The position numbers were made by a program, and so were the translations under genes. The notes below the pieces were generated by a model. That model was not told the origin of the DNA, made no database searches, and saw nothing but the letters and a program-made list of their open reading frames with translations. From DAIDKA01 sp049792815 (GTDB taxonomy: Bacteria; Pseudomonadota; Gammaproteobacteria; Steroidobacterales; Steroidobacteraceae), in assembly GCA_049792815.1 (NCBI GenBank), contig JBARBG010000024.1:1-26872 (forward strand): DNA of 26,872 nt. Direction: 5' to 3'. Numbering within the stretch: position 1 is the stretch's first letter; each line of letters starts with the position of its first letter. This document shows, one piece after another, positions 7,392 through 14,651 of the stretch.

Positions 7392-8352
7392 GACAGTCAA
7401 AGCCGTATTCCTTGATTTCGCCACCGTCAGCAATGGCGATCTTGACATGGGTGCGCTCAAGCGTGTACTGCCGCACATCGTGCTGCACGACGTCACCCCG
7501 GTGGAACAGATTCCGGCACGGATGGCGAAGGCCCAGATTGTCCTCACCAACAAGCTGCATATCACTCGGGCGCTGATCGAGGCGAACCCGCAGCTGCGCT
7601 TCATCGGCGTTTCCGCGACCGGCACCAATAACATAGACCTCGAGGCCGCACGTGACCACACGGTGGCGGTATGCAACGTCCGCGACTACTGCAGCCGCTC
7701 GGTCATGCAGCATGTCCTGGCGGTCATCCTCGCGCATACCCATCGGGTGCGCGAATTCTCGCGCCTCGCGGTGGATGGTTCGTGGTCGCGTACGCCGCAA
7801 TTCACCATGTTGAATTACCCTATCCGTGAACTGGCCGGGCGCGTGCTCGGCATCGTCGGTTACGGCGCGCTTGGCCGGGCAGTGGCGCAAGGCGCCCAGG
7901 CGGCGCTCGACATGCGGGTGATGATTGCCGGTCGCCCCGGCCAGCCGGTCGCGCCGGGGCGAGTCGAACTGGATGTATTGCTGCGCGAAGCTGACGTTCT
8001 TAGCCTGCATTGTCCATTGACACCGGCCACGACCAATATGATTGGTGAACGGGAGCTGTCGTTGATGAAGCGCGACGCGCTGTTGGTGAATACCGCCCGC
8101 GGTGGTTTGATCGATTCGGCCGCGTTGGTTGCCGCGCTGCGCAATGGAACCATCGGCGGCGCGGCGATCGATGTGCTGCCGCAGGAGCCGCCGCTCGACG
8201 GCAATCCGTTGGTCGACGCGACCATTCCCAATCTCATCCTGACACCCCACATCGCCTGGGCCGCCAAGGAGGCACGGCAGCGCTGCCTCGATGAAGTCGC
8301 CGCCAATATTGCCGACTTCCTGAAGGGCGGAACGCGCAATCGCGTGGCGTGA
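7390..8352 (+). CDS. D-2-hydroxyacid dehydrogenase (glycerate/glyoxylate reductase type)
   Basis: NAD(P)-dependent reductase of short 2-oxo acids, such as hydroxypyruvate or glyoxylate; exact substrate unknown. 320 residues with the family layout: catalytic-domain start, then the Rossmann motif GYGALG (158-163), HCPLTPATTNMIG, NTARGGLID with the substrate-binding Arg237, catalytic Glu266 in LPQEPP, and His287 in TPHIAW. The spacing Arg-Glu-His is that of an active enzyme. It resembles HprA-type proteins and is shorter than SerA, lacking ACT domains. An ATG at 7381 would add three residues, but 7390 sits at the expected transcription start after TATAAT. The SnoaL-like gene follows 19 bases downstream, likely co-transcribed. 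Confidence 0.9.
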   Translation: MTVKAVFLDFATVSNGDLDMGALKRVLPHIVLHDVTPVEQIPARMAKAQIVLTNKLHITRALIEANPQLRFIGVSATGTNNIDLEAARDHTVAVCNVRDYCSRSVMQHVLAVILAHTHRVREFSRLAVDGSWSRTPQFTMLNYPIRELAGRVLGIVGYGALGRAVAQGAQAALDMRVMIAGRPGQPVAPGRVELDVLLREADVLSLHCPLTPATTNMIGERELSLMKRDALLVNTARGGLIDSAALVAALRNGTIGGAAIDVLPQEPPLDGNPLVDATIPNLILTPHIAWAAKEARQRCLDEVAANIADFLKGGTRNRVA

Positions 8353-8371
8353 CTACCCAGAGGCAAAACGG

Positions 8372-8743
8372 ATGATCACTGCGGCCTGGGCGCGAGAATT
8401 CGCCGAGGATTGGATCGCGGCGTGGAATTCGCGCGACCTTGATCGCATCCTTGCGCACTATCGGGACGATTTTGAAATGCGGTCGCCGCTGATCATTGAG
8501 AAGATGGGCGTACCCAGTGGCACTCTAAGGGGCAAGGATGCCATTCGCCCGTATTGGCAGATCGGATTGACGGCGAAGCCGCCGCTGCACTTTACATTGC
8601 AGGACGTGCTCGCGGGCGTCGATACCATTGTGATCTATTATCACAGCGCAGCTCGCAACCGGATGGTCGCGGAAATTCTGCACTTCGACGACCAGCGCCG
8701 TGTCATAAGCAGTGCCGGGCTGTATGGAGACGCTCTCGGATAA
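8372..8743 (+). CDS. SnoaL/NTF2-like domain protein
   Basis: 123 residues with the cone-shaped NTF2-like fold signature: an N-terminal helix with FAEDWIAAWNSRDLDRILAHY, then DDFEMRSPL, a GTLRGKDAIRPYW segment and C-terminal strands ending in a glycine-rich tail. Relatives include polyketide cyclases, steroid isomerases and many proteins of unknown function, so no reaction is assigned. AGAGG lies seven to eight bases before the ATG. It follows the dehydrogenase in the same direction and may bind a related small acid, but this is only position. Between its stop and the convergent ahpD stop a 6-bp hairpin (AGCGCA and TGCGCT, 8743-8762) fills the gap. Confidence 0.75.
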   Translation: MITAAWAREFAEDWIAAWNSRDLDRILAHYRDDFEMRSPLIIEKMGVPSGTLRGKDAIRPYWQIGLTAKPPLHFTLQDVLAGVDTIVIYYHSAARNRMVAEILHFDDQRRVISSAGLYGDALG

Positions 8744-8761
8744 GCGCATCAGCCCCTGCGC

Positions 8762-9328
8762 TCAGGCGGCTTGTGTCTGCGTGACCTCCGGCGATTGCGC
8801 TTCGAACTCCAACACACCTGCGACGGCATGCACGGTGGCCGCGATCCGCACTGCGCTCTGCACTGCCTCGCGCGACACCCCATGCTGACGCAGCTGCCGT
8901 TCATGGGAGGCCACGCAGGTGCCACAGCCGTTGATGGCTGATACGGCCAGTGACAGCAGTTCGAAATCCGTTTTGTCGATACCGGGGTTGGCGAGTACGT
9001 TCATGCGCAGCCGCGCCGGCATCTGCTGGTACTCGGCGTCGTCCACCAGGTGCAGGAACCGATAGTAGATATTGTTCATGCCCATTACGGCCGCGGCCGC
9101 GCGGGCCGCATTCAAGTCCGCGGGTGAGAGGTGTGCGGCCGCCAGCGCCTCAAGATCACGCGCCAGCGGCACATGCCGTGAGGCAATCGCCGCGGCCACT
9201 GCTACCGCCCAGATCTGCCGCTCGGTCAGACCCGGGGCTCCGGTGGTTGCGAGCACCGAACCCAGGTTCAAGCGCAGGTCGCGGGCATAGTCCGGCAGCG
9301 AATCGCGAATGGTATCCAGCGAAGTCAT
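8762..9328 (-). CDS. ahpD: Alkyl hydroperoxide reductase AhpD
   Basis: 188-residue CMD-fold protein with the redox motif CGTC (Cys135, Cys138), His142 and Glu123. These four residues keep the spacing of the Mycobacterium tuberculosis AhpD active site (Glu118, Cys130, Cys133, His137). In that system AhpD passes electrons from dihydrolipoamide-containing dehydrogenase complexes to AhpC, in place of AhpF. It begins 12 bases after the ahpC stop, with AAGGAG in the gap, so the two form an operon. No lipoyl-carrying protein is encoded nearby; the host's central complexes would have to supply electrons. Confidence 0.92.
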   Translation of the reverse strand: MTSLDTIRDSLPDYARDLRLNLGSVLATTGAPGLTERQIWAVAVAAAIASRHVPLARDLEALAAAHLSPADLNAARAAAAVMGMNNIYYRFLHLVDDAEYQQMPARLRMNVLANPGIDKTDFELLSLAVSAINGCGTCVASHERQLRQHGVSREAVQSAVRIAATVHAVAGVLEFEAQSPEVTQTQAA

Positions 9329-9340
9329 GGCGGTTCTCCT

Positions 9341-9880
9341 TCAAGCGGCCTTCAGGGTTTCATCGCCCTTTTGCCAATTGCAGGGACACAGTTCGTCGGT
9401 CTGCAGGGCATCGAGGACCCTCAGCACCTCTTCGGGATTGCGGCCGACGTTCAGGTCGGTGACATACGCGAAGCGGATTACCCCTTGCGGATCGACGATG
9501 TACGTTGCCCGCTGCGCCACACCGGCCTCTGCATCGAGGATGCCCAGCGCTCCCGTGAGCTCACGTTTCACATCCGCCAGCATCGGGAAGGGCAGATCCT
9601 TGAGTTCTTCCTTGTCGCGCCGCCAGGCCAGGTGCACGTACTCGGAATCGGTACTCGCCCCCAGCAACTGGGCGTCGCGCGCCCGAAATTCCTTGTCGAG
9701 CTTGCCGAAGGCCGCAATCTCGGTCGGACACACAAAGGTGAAGTCCATGGGCCAGAAAAAGACCACGCGCCATTTGCCGGCATGCGTGCTGCCATCGATG
9801 GCCTGAAACGCCTTGGCCTGGTCAGTGGAAACAACGGCGTTGAGCCGATATTCGGGAAACTTCCTGCCTATACCCAACAT
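9341..9880 (-). CDS. ahpC: Peroxiredoxin AhpC
   Basis: 179-residue 2-Cys peroxiredoxin that reduces hydrogen peroxide and organic hydroperoxides in the cytoplasm. The peroxidatic Cys51 is in FTFVCPTE; the C-terminus reads DELCPCNWQKG with two cysteines (165 and 167). This CxC tail resembles the mycobacterial AhpC that works with AhpD and not the AhpF-dependent enterobacterial form. The start at 9880 has AAGGAG seven bases upstream and begins the conserved IGRKFPEYRL; an earlier ATG is open but lies across the promoter area. It is divergent from oxyR and is expected to be induced by oxidised OxyR. Confidence 0.94.
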   Translation of the reverse strand: MLGIGRKFPEYRLNAVVSTDQAKAFQAIDGSTHAGKWRVVFFWPMDFTFVCPTEIAAFGKLDKEFRARDAQLLGASTDSEYVHLAWRRDKEELKDLPFPMLADVKRELTGALGILDAEAGVAQRATYIVDPQGVIRFAYVTDLNVGRNPEEVLRVLDALQTDELCPCNWQKGDETLKAA

Positions 9881-9955
9881 GGTCCTGCTCCTTGAGAAAT
9901 CGATTGCGGGCAAATTCGATGGAGCGATCCTGGGGCCGGATGCCATATAATTCCA

Positions 9956-9992
9956 ATCGATTGACTTTATAATCCCGATAGACGCCATATAT
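9956..9992. promoter_or_regulatory. Predicted OxyR operator
   Basis: Four tetranucleotides spaced by exactly seven bases: ATCG (9956), TTAT (9967), ATAG (9978), ATAT (9989). Against the OxyR pattern ATAG-N7-CTAT-N7-ATAG-N7-CTAT this gives 13 of 16 matches. It lies in the ahpC-oxyR divergent region, ends just before the oxyR ribosome binding site GGAGG (9994-9998) and covers a perfect TATAAT (9968-9973) that could be the oxyR -10. Binding there would repress oxyR itself and activate ahpC, as known for other oxyR loci. The ahpC -10 was not clear to me. Confidence 0.7.
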
Positions 9993-10002
9993 CGGAGGAA
10001 TC

Positions 10003-10899
10003 ATGTCGGACCTCAAGTTCAAGGACCTGCGCTACCTCGTGACGCTCGCCGACACCGGTCATTTCGGGCAGGCCGCGCAGCGCTGCTTCGTCAGCCAGCC
10101 CACGCTCTCGGCCCAGCTCAAGAAGCTTGAGGACTATCTCGGTGTGCAGCTGATCGAGCGCCAGCCCAAGGGTGCGACTTTGACCCAGGCCGGCGAGCAG
10201 ATCGTGGCCCGCGCGCGTCTGATTCTCAGTGCCAGCGATGAGGTCATCACCCTCGCCCAGACCTATCGCGATCCACTGTCAGGGCGGCTGAAGGTCGCCA
10301 TGATCCCAACCGTCGGACCTTATGTGCTGCCGCAGGTGGCACCGTTGGTGCGCAAGCAGCTGCCGGGGCTGGACCTGCTGCTCTTCGAGTACCAGACCGC
10401 CGTGATCCTGGAGAAACTGCACACCGGTGACATCGATGTAGGGGTGCTTGCCCTACCCGTCGATCACGAAGGCCTGGCGAGCCGCAAACTCTACGATGAG
10501 GACTTCAATGTCGCACTGCCCGAGCATCATAGGCTGGCGAAGCAGGCCACGGTGCGCATCGCCGAGCTCGAAAACGAGAGTCTGCTGCTGCTCGAGGAAG
10601 GTCATTGTCTGCGTGACCAGGCGCTTGAGGTCTGCGGCCGGATCTCCATCCATGAGCGCCAGGACTTTCGCGCCACGAGCCTAGAGACCCTGCGGCAGAT
10701 GGTGGCCACCGGGGCCGGCGTAACGCTCATGCCGGAGCTCGCCAGTCGCGGTGCCTATGGCAATGCGCGCGGCGTCGTCATACGGCCCCTGGTCCGACCG
10801 ACCCCACACCGCCAGATCGGCGCGGTCTGGCGCAAATCCAGTGCGCGCGCGGCTGCCATCCAGGCCTTTTGCGAGGTGCTGGTCAAACATGCGAAGTAA
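10003..10899 (+). CDS. oxyR: Hydrogen peroxide-sensing regulator OxyR
   Basis: 298-residue LysR-type activator. The N-terminal winged helix reads FGQAAQRCFVSQPTLSAQLKKLE; the C-terminal sensor domain carries Cys202 (EEGHCLRDQ) and Cys211, nine apart as Cys199 and Cys208 are in E. coli OxyR, where they form the peroxide-induced disulphide. This cysteine pair makes OxyR far more likely than another LysR regulator. A GGAGG four bases from the ATG sets the start. Divergent from ahpCD with a matching operator between them, so it probably controls both. Confidence 0.94.
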   Translation: MSDLKFKDLRYLVTLADTGHFGQAAQRCFVSQPTLSAQLKKLEDYLGVQLIERQPKGATLTQAGEQIVARARLILSASDEVITLAQTYRDPLSGRLKVAMIPTVGPYVLPQVAPLVRKQLPGLDLLLFEYQTAVILEKLHTGDIDVGVLALPVDHEGLASRKLYDEDFNVALPEHHRLAKQATVRIAELENESLLLLEEGHCLRDQALEVCGRISIHERQDFRATSLETLRQMVATGAGVTLMPELASRGAYGNARGVVIRPLVRPTPHRQIGAVWRKSSARAAAIQAFCEVLVKHAK

Positions 10900-10939
10900 G
10901 CGGTAGCCCATCGGCCGCGGGGCCGGGCGCGCAGCGCTC

Positions 10940-10948
10940 TGGCATACT
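10940..10948 (+). promoter_or_regulatory. Extended -10 element before the copper chaperone gene
   Basis: TGG followed by CATACT (10943-10948), the TGn extended -10 form. The predicted start of transcription falls on about 10955, which is the second of two tandem ATG codons. No Shine-Dalgarno sequence is present, and no -35 hexamer is seen, as is usual with extended -10 sites. Confidence 0.45.
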
Positions 10949-10951
10949 CCG

Positions 10952-11443
10952 ATGATGAAGCGAGCGCTATTGAAGAGCCGTACCTTAATGACAGCCCCCC
11001 TGCGAGGCCCGCTGCTGCTGGCCTTGCTGATGCTGTCCGGACTCACCCCCGGGATTGCCTTGTCTGAAGGCAGCAACCTGGTGGTGGCGGGTGCCTGGAT
11101 ACGCCAGCCGCCGCCCGGATCGGATGTTGCCTCGGTTTACCTGTCACTGCAGAACGTCGGGACGAAGGCCGTCAAATTGACCGACGTGGAATGCCCGGTG
11201 GCCGCCATGGCGATGTTGCACGAGTCGCTGGAGTCCGGCGGTCAGTCGCAGATGCGCGCGCTGACATCGGTGTCGCTCGCTCCCGGGGCGAGCGTGGTCT
11301 TCAAGCCGGGCTCCAAGCACATCATGCTGCATGGCCTCGTGCACCCGCTGCAGGTCGGTGAGCGTGTGCCGATCGTACTGGTGTTCGCCGACGGCTTGAG
11401 GTTGCACGTCACGGCCCTGGTACGACCTCTCGGGGCGAACTGA
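10952..11443 (+). CDS. PCu(A)C copper chaperone
   Basis: Periplasmic copper(I) carrier that in studied bacteria supplies the CuA site of cytochrome oxidase. The metal motif H-X10-M-X21-H-X-M is perfect: His90, Met101, His123, Met125. An N-terminal signal peptide has a basic start and the hydrophobic stretch GPLLLALLMLSG, with cleavage probably near ALS-EG. 163 residues from the first ATG; the second ATG (10955) would fit the extended -10 better, and a third at 10988 still leaves a signal peptide. No Sco-type partner is adjacent; the next gene is an LCAT-like hydrolase 32 bases on. Confidence 0.9.
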   Translation: MMKRALLKSRTLMTAPLRGPLLLALLMLSGLTPGIALSEGSNLVVAGAWIRQPPPGSDVASVYLSLQNVGTKAVKLTDVECPVAAMAMLHESLESGGQSQMRALTSVSLAPGASVVFKPGSKHIMLHGLVHPLQVGERVPIVLVFADGLRLHVTALVRPLGAN

Positions 11444-11475
11444 GTCCGGGCGCATTCGCTCAGCGACCAATAGCC

Positions 11476-12765
11476 ATGCGATTAGACCGCGCCTCCGAGC
11501 ACATCACTCCCTACGACAAACTGGCTTTCTCCGACGTGCAGGCGCAGGCGCTGCTCGCCAGTGGCGAGCACCGTCAGGAGCTCACGGCATTCTTCGGGGA
11601 CCGCGAATATGGCGAGCTGCAGTACCTCGCCAGGCGCGCGGTGAAGGCCAGCACGGGATCGCACATGGGGCGCGTCCTCATCGTTCCCGGCATCATGGGT
11701 TCACAGTTGGGATTCGAGCGCCAGGCACCGCTGCCGCCGGACCTGTTGTGGGTCGATCCCGTGGACATTGGCGCCGGAAGGCTGCGGGCGTTGCGGATGG
11801 ATGCGGCGGCGCCGATTCGCGCGATGGGCGTCGTGCTGTTCTCCTACCTGCGGCTGCGACTGTACCTCGTGGCCCACGGCTTCGATGTCGAATGCGTTGA
11901 CTATGATTGGCGCCTCGGCATCGACGTACTGGGCAGACAACTCGCGCAACGCATCGAGGCCGAACCGCACGCGTATGTCCACCTGGTTGCACACAGCATG
12001 GGGGGCCTCGTCAGCCGCGCCGCGTTGTCGCTGGCGGCGCGGCGTAGGGTCCAGCAGGTAGTATTGCTGGGCTCGCCCAATGAGGGCTCATTCGCCGGGG
12101 TCCAGGCGGTACGCGGCACCTACCCGGTGGTGCGCAAACTCGCAAGGCTCGATCCGCGTATCAATGCCGAGCAACTTGCGGACGAGGTGTTCAACACCTT
12201 TCCCAGTCTCTATCACCTGCTGCCCACACCCACCCACACCCAAGGCATCGACCTGTTCGATGCGCAGCAATGGCCGCAACAGGGCCCACGTCCGCGAACC
12301 GAACTGCTGCGCGCCGCGTGGGAAAGTCGCGCTGCCATGGGCAAAACCACTGCGCGTTGTTCGGTTGTGGTCGGCACGGGTCAACCCACGGTCACTGGCG
12401 TTGAACGGGTCAAGGATGATTTCGTCTATACCGTCAGGCCGCACGGCGATGGCACGGTGCCCGCTGTCAGCGCCCGGCTGGAAGGCGCGCAGACCTACTA
12501 TGTGTCCTGCGCGCACAGCGAGCTGACCCGCGATCCGCTGGTGGCCAGTGCCGTCGCCGACATTCTCAAGACCGGCGACACCCGGCGTCTCGCCAGGCGC
12601 TGGTCGCCACGCAACCGGGCCGTGGGTTGTATCACCGATGCGGCATTGCGCCTTACGCATACCGAGAAACTGGACCTGACCACGCTGGATGCGGATGCGC
12701 GGCGCGTGTACATGCAGAGTTTGAATGAGCCGCCGCCGCTGAGATTGCGCACGCCGGGGCGGTGA
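11476..12765 (+). CDS. Lecithin:cholesterol acyltransferase-like alpha/beta hydrolase
   Basis: 429-residue serine hydrolase of the LCAT/PGAP1-like group. The oxyanion region is VLIVPGIMGSQLG (67-79); the nucleophile Ser174 is in AHSMGG, the acid Asp325 in HGDGTVP and the base His347 in CAHSEL, giving a full triad. Relatives hydrolyse or transfer acyl chains of phospholipids, sterol esters or depolymerised polyesters; the substrate here is not known. No signal peptide is seen; about 65 residues precede the core and some 70 follow it, without a recognised domain. No clear ribosome binding site lies before the ATG. It may be co-transcribed with the copper chaperone. Confidence 0.8.
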   Translation: MRLDRASEHITPYDKLAFSDVQAQALLASGEHRQELTAFFGDREYGELQYLARRAVKASTGSHMGRVLIVPGIMGSQLGFERQAPLPPDLLWVDPVDIGAGRLRALRMDAAAPIRAMGVVLFSYLRLRLYLVAHGFDVECVDYDWRLGIDVLGRQLAQRIEAEPHAYVHLVAHSMGGLVSRAALSLAARRRVQQVVLLGSPNEGSFAGVQAVRGTYPVVRKLARLDPRINAEQLADEVFNTFPSLYHLLPTPTHTQGIDLFDAQQWPQQGPRPRTELLRAAWESRAAMGKTTARCSVVVGTGQPTVTGVERVKDDFVYTVRPHGDGTVPAVSARLEGAQTYYVSCAHSELTRDPLVASAVADILKTGDTRRLARRWSPRNRAVGCITDAALRLTHTEKLDLTTLDADARRVYMQSLNEPPPLRLRTPGR

Positions 12766-12805
12766 GCCGGAGTAGCCGTTGGGGTCCGCCCTAATCCCTA
12801 ACCTG

Positions 12806-12836
12806 TTGACTGTATTTGATTTATTTACCTTAAATT
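12806..12836 (+). promoter_or_regulatory. Promoter candidate of the toxin-antitoxin module
   Basis: TTGACT (12806-12811) and TAAATT (12831-12836) with a 19-base spacer, long but within the usable range. The spacer and the 70 bases around it are strikingly AT-rich for this window. Confidence 0.4.
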
Positions 12837-12843
12837 GCGAGGC

Positions 12844-12869
12844 TCTTGATCTATGATGATGGATCAAGA
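12844..12869. promoter_or_regulatory. Inverted repeat, candidate antitoxin operator
   Basis: Perfect 8-base arms TCTTGATC (12844-12851) and GATCAAGA (12862-12869) around a 10-base spacer, between the promoter candidate and the antitoxin ATG. Ribbon-helix-helix antitoxins commonly bind such palindromes and repress their own operon. It could also form an RNA hairpin in the 5' leader, though it lacks a U tract. Confidence 0.55.
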
Positions 12870-12889
12870 TACATCATGACGAGGCTGCC

Positions 12890-13114
12890 ATGAGCGCTCT
12901 GCGTAAGTTCTCCTCCCAGGCCGACCCTGAAGTACTTCAAGCGCTGCAGGACCTGGCCACCCGCGAGGGGCGCCAGTTCCAGGCGGTGCTCGGGGATGCT
13001 ATGCGGGAGTATCTGGCTCGCAATCGTCAGAATGCCCCGCGCAGAAACGTACTGGAGGCCTTTCAGGAAAGCCTCAGGGAACGCGACGAACTGTACCGGG
13101 CATTGGCTAAGTGA
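12890..13114 (+). CDS. Probable ribbon-helix-helix antitoxin
   Basis: 74 residues. The first part (about 1-48) has a short strand followed by two helices, as in CopG/Arc-like DNA-binding domains; the C-terminal part (NVLEAFQESLRERDELYRALAK) is a charged helix of the type that wraps the toxin. It starts after ACGAGG with six bases of spacing and ends in a GTGA overlap with the toxin gene. Role inferred: it binds the toxin and represses the operon. The sequence is not Phd-like, the classical Doc partner. I do not recognise a named family, so the fold assignment is by pattern only. Confidence 0.7.
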   Translation: MSALRKFSSQADPEVLQALQDLATREGRQFQAVLGDAMREYLARNRQNAPRRNVLEAFQESLRERDELYRALAK

Positions 13115-13512
13115 CGGAGTACGTAACGATTGCCGATGCGCTGTTTTTCCACCAACACCTGATCAAGCGTTACGGTGGCGCCACTGGCGTACGCGACGCT
13201 GGCGCGCTCGAGTCCGCCCTGCATCGACCCCAAACCGGCTATTACGACTCTCTGGTTGATGAGGCCGCGGCGCTCCTGGAAAGCCTCGTTCAGAATCACC
13301 CCTTTGTGGATGGCAACAAGAGGGTGGCGTTTGCCGTAGTCGACGTATTTTTGCGAATCAATGGATTTGCGATAAATGCGGATTCACAGTCGATTTACGG
13401 CCACATGATAAAGCTTCTCGAGGATCAGTCATTCGACATGGAGCACTTGGTTCCGTGGTTGCAGCAGATCGTTCGACCTTCCTCGACACTAGATGGCCCG
13501 CAGCGCATCTGA
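13111..13512 (+). CDS. Doc-type (death-on-curing) toxin
   Basis: 133-residue Fic-fold protein with the motif HPFVDGNKR (His63 to Arg71). The lysine where true Fic AMP-transferases have a glycine marks the Doc branch, whose studied member phosphorylates and blocks elongation factor EF-Tu. All motif residues including His63, Asp67, Asn69, Lys70 and Arg71 are present, so it should be active. GTG start inside the antitoxin stop codon (GTGA), implying coupled translation. Its last 24 bases overlap the 3' end of the convergent permease gene. Confidence 0.88.
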   Translation: MTEYVTIADALFFHQHLIKRYGGATGVRDAGALESALHRPQTGYYDSLVDEAAALLESLVQNHPFVDGNKRVAFAVVDVFLRINGFAINADSQSIYGHMIKLLEDQSFDMEHLVPWLQQIVRPSSTLDGPQRI

Positions 13513-14649
13513 AACCGGAAGGCGTGCAGCCCGAAATGCCGGCGCCATGGAGCCCAGCAAACAAAGGGCAACTGCCCACCCGGCACAAAGCGCGATGACC
13601 TGCGGTGGCACGGACATGGAATAGACCCCCATACCGGTCGCCATCTGCCGCCCATCGAACAATAGCCAGGCAACGCCCGTACCAACCGCGGCACCGACGA
13701 GCGCCAGTACAATGGCCTCCAATACCACCGAGGCGGCCACGGGCAGCGCCCGGTAGCCGATGGCCCGGAAGGTGGCGATTTCCAAGCGCCTCGCGCTTAC
13801 AACAGCATAGAAAATATTGACCGAACCCAGCAGCGCGCCGGCGGACATGATCGCCCCGACGAAAAAGGCGAAGAAGTTGAGATACCCCAGGTAATCTCCG
13901 GCTGTGCGAATGTAGTACTCGGCCTGCCTTTCGGCAGTAACGGCAATTGCAGGGTTCGTGGTCACCCACAGTTTGAAAGATTCAAACGACGAGGGCCGAT
14001 CGAGCCGCACCAGCACATCGCCAAAGGCCGCCATGCGTTCGCTCGCCATCAGCGTAACCGCATCGGAAAGAAGACCGTTCTCCAGAACATCACCGCCGGA
14101 GGAAAAGACCCCGACGATGGTCCAGTTTCCGTTTCGCATCGTTATCGCGTCGCCCACTTTGAAACGGTACAGACTTTGGGCACTCCGGCCGATCAGCATC
14201 TCGTGCAACCCCGGCTTGAACATCCGGCCGGCAATGAGTCGGAAACGCGGCCGCAGCGCAATACCCTCGCCGCCGATTCCCTCGACGCTGATCGGCGGCC
14301 AGAAGACGCCCGCGGGCGGAATGACCCGAAAGCGGATTTCAGCGTCTCCCAGAGTCTCATCCTTGGGGCCCTTGGCCAAGCCGGGTGCGTTCAGAATTGT
14401 GCCGACGCTGCTCGGCAGAATGTCCGCGTTGAACTCGGAGGGTGATTTCGCTGACATGACCATGACCCGCGAGGCGTCACCCGTCGCGTCATACATTCGA
14501 ATCAGGCCGGCACGACTGGCGAGCGTGGATGCCATGACTCCAACGACGCAGGACATTCCGATGATGATCACGACGGATTTGCCTGCGCGTGCGCGCCAGC
14601 TGGCAAGCTCCAGCCGTATCAAGACAACGCTTTGCCGCCATGTCGCCAC
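13489..14649 (-). CDS. FtsX/MacB-type ABC permease, second of two
   Basis: 386 residues: a transmembrane segment near 25-45 (SVVIIIGMSCVVGV), a large periplasmic domain of about 200 residues, then three membrane segments near 260-285, 305-330 and 350-372. The cytoplasmic loop ARRLEIATFRAIGYR corresponds to the coupling region of MacB/FtsX permeases, and the end AARLPVSDALRAI is typical. The gene starts with GTG two bases after the stop of the first permease, with no strong ribosome binding site, and is the last of five in its operon. It differs clearly from the first permease, so the transporter is probably a heterodimer. Confidence 0.88.
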   Translation of the reverse strand: MATWRQSVVLIRLELASWRARAGKSVVIIIGMSCVVGVMASTLASRAGLIRMYDATGDASRVMVMSAKSPSEFNADILPSSVGTILNAPGLAKGPKDETLGDAEIRFRVIPPAGVFWPPISVEGIGGEGIALRPRFRLIAGRMFKPGLHEMLIGRSAQSLYRFKVGDAITMRNGNWTIVGVFSSGGDVLENGLLSDAVTLMASERMAAFGDVLVRLDRPSSFESFKLWVTTNPAIAVTAERQAEYYIRTAGDYLGYLNFFAFFVGAIMSAGALLGSVNIFYAVVSARRLEIATFRAIGYRALPVAASVVLEAIVLALVGAAVGTGVAWLLFDGRQMATGMGVYSMSVPPQVIALCAGWAVALCLLGSMAPAFRAARLPVSDALRAI

Positions 14650-14651
14650 GG

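Noticed and set aside
7303..8250. 315-codon minus-strand open frame
   Set aside because: Antisense to the hydroxyacid dehydrogenase with intact motifs; no recognisable domain.
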